DNA of 64,000 bases from Mesorhizobium sp. L-2-11. Its GTDB lineage: Bacteria > Pseudomonadota > Alphaproteobacteria > Rhizobiales > Rhizobiaceae. Made by a program: the position numbers and the translations under genes. This document shows positions 62,072-64,000 of the stretch, in pieces. Numbering within the stretch: position 1 is the stretch's first letter; each line of letters starts with the position of its first letter. The stretch is taken from contig NZ_AP023257.1 of NCBI RefSeq assembly GCF_016756595.1, forward strand, positions 2,000,001-2,064,000, read 5' to 3'. The notes beneath the pieces are model-generated. The model ran no database searches. It worked only from the letters and a program-made list of their open reading frames with translations, and was not told where the DNA came from.

Positions 62072-62530
62072 CTATCCGAGCTGCCGGATCGCCTCGCCGG
62101 CCACCATGGCGACGGAAAGCGCGACGTTGATGCTGCGCGCGCCGGGCTGCATCGGGATGATCAGTCGCGCATCCGCCGCCTCGTGGACAGGATCCGGCAC
62201 GCCTGCGGATTCGCGGCCGAACAGAACAATGTCGGCGTCGGCGAAGGCGAAATCCGTATAGGCGGTCGCGGCTCTGGTCGACAGCAGCACCAGCCGCCGC
62301 GCTTCGCCTCTGCGCCAGTGCTCGAAGGCTTTCCAGTCGACATGCCGGGAAAGCGCCGCCATTTCGAGATAGTCCATGCCGGCCCGTTTCAGCGCCCGGT
62401 CGGCGAGCGGGAAGCCGGCCGGTTCGATGATGTCGACGCCGAGACCGAGGCAAGCCGCGAAGCGCAGGATTGTCCCGGTGTTGCCGGCGATATCCGGTTG
62501 GTAGAGCGCGATGCGGAGACGGTTGTTCAT
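62072..62530 (-). CDS. trmL: tRNA (cytidine(34)-2'-O)-methyltransferase
   Basis: Methylates the wobble ribose of certain leucine tRNAs. The 152-residue SPOUT enzyme has LYQPDIAGNTGTILRFAACL (N-GN-x-GT), IEPAGFPLADRALKRAGMDY, IVLFGRESAGVPD and MQPGARSINVALSVAMVAGE, where the last two form the SAM-binding knot. The length is standard for TrmL. The start at 62530 is clear. Read on the same strand as soxR with about 160 bases between. Confidence 0.95.
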   Translation of the reverse strand: MNNRLRIALYQPDIAGNTGTILRFAACLGLGVDIIEPAGFPLADRALKRAGMDYLEMAALSRHVDWKAFEHWRRGEARRLVLLSTRAATAYTDFAFADADIVLFGRESAGVPDPVHEAADARLIIPMQPGARSINVALSVAMVAGEAIRQLG

Positions 62531-62670
62531 TTCTGCATCCTTCTAATAAGTTGCAGATCGGCCACAACAGGTTCGCGGTTTTGGAAATTGCTGGACCGGC
62601 GGGTGGTCATTTTCTGCGAAGTCGGTTATACGCCAGGCATTGTCAACCCGAACCGATGGAGGGGTAATTC

Positions 62671-62748
62671 ATGATGATCATGCACAACCAGCGCCCCTCA
62701 TGTGGGCTTACCAGCCTGCCGGCGGTTTCGGTTCGACGATTCTCCTGA
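62671..62748 (+). CDS. Possible 25-residue small ORF with a strong ribosome-binding site
   Basis: ATG 62671 follows GGAGGGG (62659-62665) at 5 bases and encodes MMIMHNQRPSCGLTSLPAVS with five more residues before TGA. It resembles nothing known. It may be a short leader or merely a remnant of repeat DNA (CAGCGCCCCTCATGTGGGC resembles the family-B edge). Confidence 0.3.
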   Translation: MMIMHNQRPSCGLTSLPAVSVRRFS

Positions 62749-62977
62749 TCTTTTAGACTTCGATCGCACCGATTCTCAGCCGAAACCCTTTTTCGGTCTT
62801 CGAAGGAATCCTGCGATGTTTTTCAAGCTGTCGAAGGGGCTGAACGCCCCGCCTGAGCACGCCGCTGTTCAATCCCCGCCTTGGTTGGCCCCGCCTTGGC
62901 TTGCCTCGCCTTTCCTTGGCCATTCACCTGCGAACAGGCCGGATTTTTTTCCCGATTTTCACATGGAGGACGGACCG

Positions 62978-63460
62978 ATGTTCGATCCCTGCAAAATTCC
63001 CGGTTCAAGAAACCTGCACGAGCGCAGGATGGCGACCTCAGCGCTTTTGGTCGGCGACACCTACTCGTCGGCGGTTCACGCCGAAACCCGCCGGCGCCCG
63101 CATCGCGGCATGCTGCCGGACGTCGATTTCTCGCGCGCGGTTCCCGACCGCAGCCGGCCGTCGCTGGTGCGCCGGATCATCAGGCTGATCCGCCCTGGCG
63201 CGAAAACCGGCGCGAAACTCCGGGTCGTCGACACAGCGCTGTCAGGATCGTCAAACGAGCCTGTCGGCGAAAAGCCCGCGACATCCTATATTGCGCGAAG
63301 CAGGATAGGCGGCCCGGGCGATTCCGGAACGCCGGACTTTGCTGCCACGCGACCCATGACGCTACCCAGGACGCCATGCGCTCCCAGGACGCTACACGCT
63401 CCCGCGCGGCGAGAGCGAAAACGAGCATGTGAGTGCCAAGACAATGTTCCGCTGGTTTGA
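62978..63460 (+). CDS. Hypothetical protein upstream of an ABC exporter
   Basis: A 160-residue basic protein beginning MFDPCKIPGSRNLHERRMAT, with SLVRRIIRLIRPGAKTGAKL near the middle. GGAGGA at 62965-62970 is 7 bases before ATG 62978, a good start; the frame is also open from 62702 and an ATG at 62816 has a weaker site. The C-terminal third is low-complexity (TLPRTPCAPRTLHAPARRER) because the DNA at 63350-63410 is made of short imperfect repeats. It overlaps the exporter start by 17 bases. No family recognised. Confidence 0.45.
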   Translation: MFDPCKIPGSRNLHERRMATSALLVGDTYSSAVHAETRRRPHRGMLPDVDFSRAVPDRSRPSLVRRIIRLIRPGAKTGAKLRVVDTALSGSSNEPVGEKPATSYIARSRIGGPGDSGTPDFAATRPMTLPRTPCAPRTLHAPARRERKRACECQDNVPLV

Positions 63461-64000
63461 AACAAGGCTCGATCCGTTCCCTGCCGAGGAGCCGGTCGAG
63501 CCGCCGAAGACGCTGATCGCCTTCTGCGTCCACTATACGCGCGGCGCCTGGCCCTACATCGCAATCGATGCGATGCTGGTGACGGCTATCGCCCTTGCCG
63601 AGGTGTGGATGTTCGGCTTCATGGGCCGGATCGTCGACTGGCTGTCGGTGCAGAATCGCGAGACATTCCTGCAGACCGAGGGCTGGAAGCTCGCGGGCAT
63701 GGCTTTCATCGTGGTTTTCGCGCTGCCGGCGACGGTCTCGTTCCATGCGCTGCTCAACCAGCAGACGCTGATGGGCAACTACCCGATGCGGATCCGCTGG
63801 CAGGTGCATCGCTACCTGCTCAAGCAGTCGATGGCCTTCTACCAGGACGAGTTCGCCGGACGCATCGCGACCAAGCTGATGCAGACGGCGCTCGCCGTGC
63901 GCGAATGCGTCATCAAGCTCATCGACGTGCTCAATTATGTCGTGGTCTATTTCCTCGGCATGCTGTTGATTGTCGGCTCGGCCGACTGGCGGCTGGCGGC
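63444..64000 (+). CDS. ABC transporter ATP-binding/permease protein, exporter type (partial)
   Basis: The gene runs off the window; the first 185 codons are present from ATG 63444. They form the start of a type I exporter membrane domain: a short cytoplasmic helix (MFRWFETRLDPFPAEEP), span 1 (WPYIAIDAMLVTAIALAEVW), span 2 (GMAFIVVFALPATVSFHALL), then RWQVHRYLLKQSMAFYQDEF with FAGRIATKLMQTALAV, the coupling-helix region where F-(A/S)-G-R-(I/L) is a hallmark. The ATPase domain is beyond the end. It resembles MsbA-like fused half-transporters. The substrate is unknown. Confidence 0.85.
   Translation, partial: MFRWFETRLDPFPAEEPVEPPKTLIAFCVHYTRGAWPYIAIDAMLVTAIALAEVWMFGFMGRIVDWLSVQNRETFLQTEGWKLAGMAFIVVFALPATVSFHALLNQQTLMGNYPMRIRWQVHRYLLKQSMAFYQDEFAGRIATKLMQTALAVRECVIKLIDVLNYVVVYFLGMLLIVGSADWRLA

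Noticed and set aside
61991..62674. Plus-strand frame starting at a strong ribosome site after the SoxR box
   Set aside because: Only the first ~36 codons are free of trmL; the rest is its antisense and looks non-coding. Kept as a finding, not as a gene.
62702..62977. Extension of the hypothetical protein before the exporter to an earlier start
   Set aside because: The added residues are proline/tryptophan-rich low complexity and the ribosome site before 62978 is much better.

Overview
The window is high-GC DNA from an alphaproteobacterium, most likely Rhizobiales and probably Mesorhizobium or a close relative. The support is the fused anthranilate synthase trpE(G) behind a trpL attenuator, the choXWV choline importer, the DUF1344 and DUF1059 small proteins, the moxR/DUF58/DUF4159 block next to nudix-cca, and intergenic palindromic repeats of the kind that are common in Mesorhizobium. 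No rRNA, tRNA or CRISPR array was seen.

Layout. (1) 1-5.4 kb: the end of a polyamine-type ABC importer operon (binding protein tail, ATPase, two permeases) followed by a nucleoside/methylthioadenosine phosphorylase-family enzyme, then a metallo-beta-lactamase-fold hydrolase divergent from bioY. (2) 5.9-24.1 kb: a surface-polysaccharide locus of the Wzx/Wzy type. It opens with a NusG/RfaH-like elongation factor, then ugd, a truncated duplicate of a priming sugar transferase, the full transferase, gmd, glycosyltransferases, a flippase, a Wzy-like polymerase, three methyltransferases, a secreted TIM-barrel (GH56-like) protein, a second polymerase/ligase-like gene stopped by an in-frame TGA, and a second secreted GH56-like gene broken near its 3' end by an IS256-family element. 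Several of these genes are visibly richer in A+T than the rest of the window, as expected for a variable locus. (3) 24.4-38 kb: housekeeping and accessory metabolism, mostly on the minus strand (AbrB-type permease, monooxygenase, SDR, cation efflux, trpL-trpE(G), aspartoacylase-like, FAD disulfide reductase, DUF4126, GlxA-type regulator divergent from an isochorismatase-like hydrolase, fhs). (4) 38.3-45.2 kb: a five-gene minus-strand operon of unknown function: coiled-coil protein, unknown protein, AAA+ ATPase, unknown protein, DUF2333 membrane protein. This is the best candidate for an undescribed system. (5) 45.6-49.2 kb: choXWV and a divergent clpS paralogue. (6) 49.5-59.1 kb: a moxR-DUF58-DUF4159-amidotransferase-like operon divergent from DUF1285-nudix-cca. 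(7) 59.1-64 kb: small proteins, hemF, soxR with its sox box, trmL, and the start of an ABC exporter.

The polysaccharide genes should act together. Ugd and Gmd supply UDP-glucuronate and GDP-4-keto-6-deoxymannose, the sugar transferase primes undecaprenyl phosphate, the glycosyltransferases and methyltransferases build and decorate the repeat unit, Wzx flips it and Wzy polymerises it, and the secreted TIM-barrel proteins may trim or release the polymer. The NusG paralogue probably keeps RNA polymerase processive through the long locus. No chain-length (Wzz/Wzc) or outer-membrane export (Wza) gene is present, so export must be encoded elsewhere.

Intergenic spaces carry at least nine copies of a few palindromic repeat families. 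Two of them sit inside operons (choX/choW, and within the AAA+ operon). All identifications rest on reading motifs and gene order; no database search was possible.
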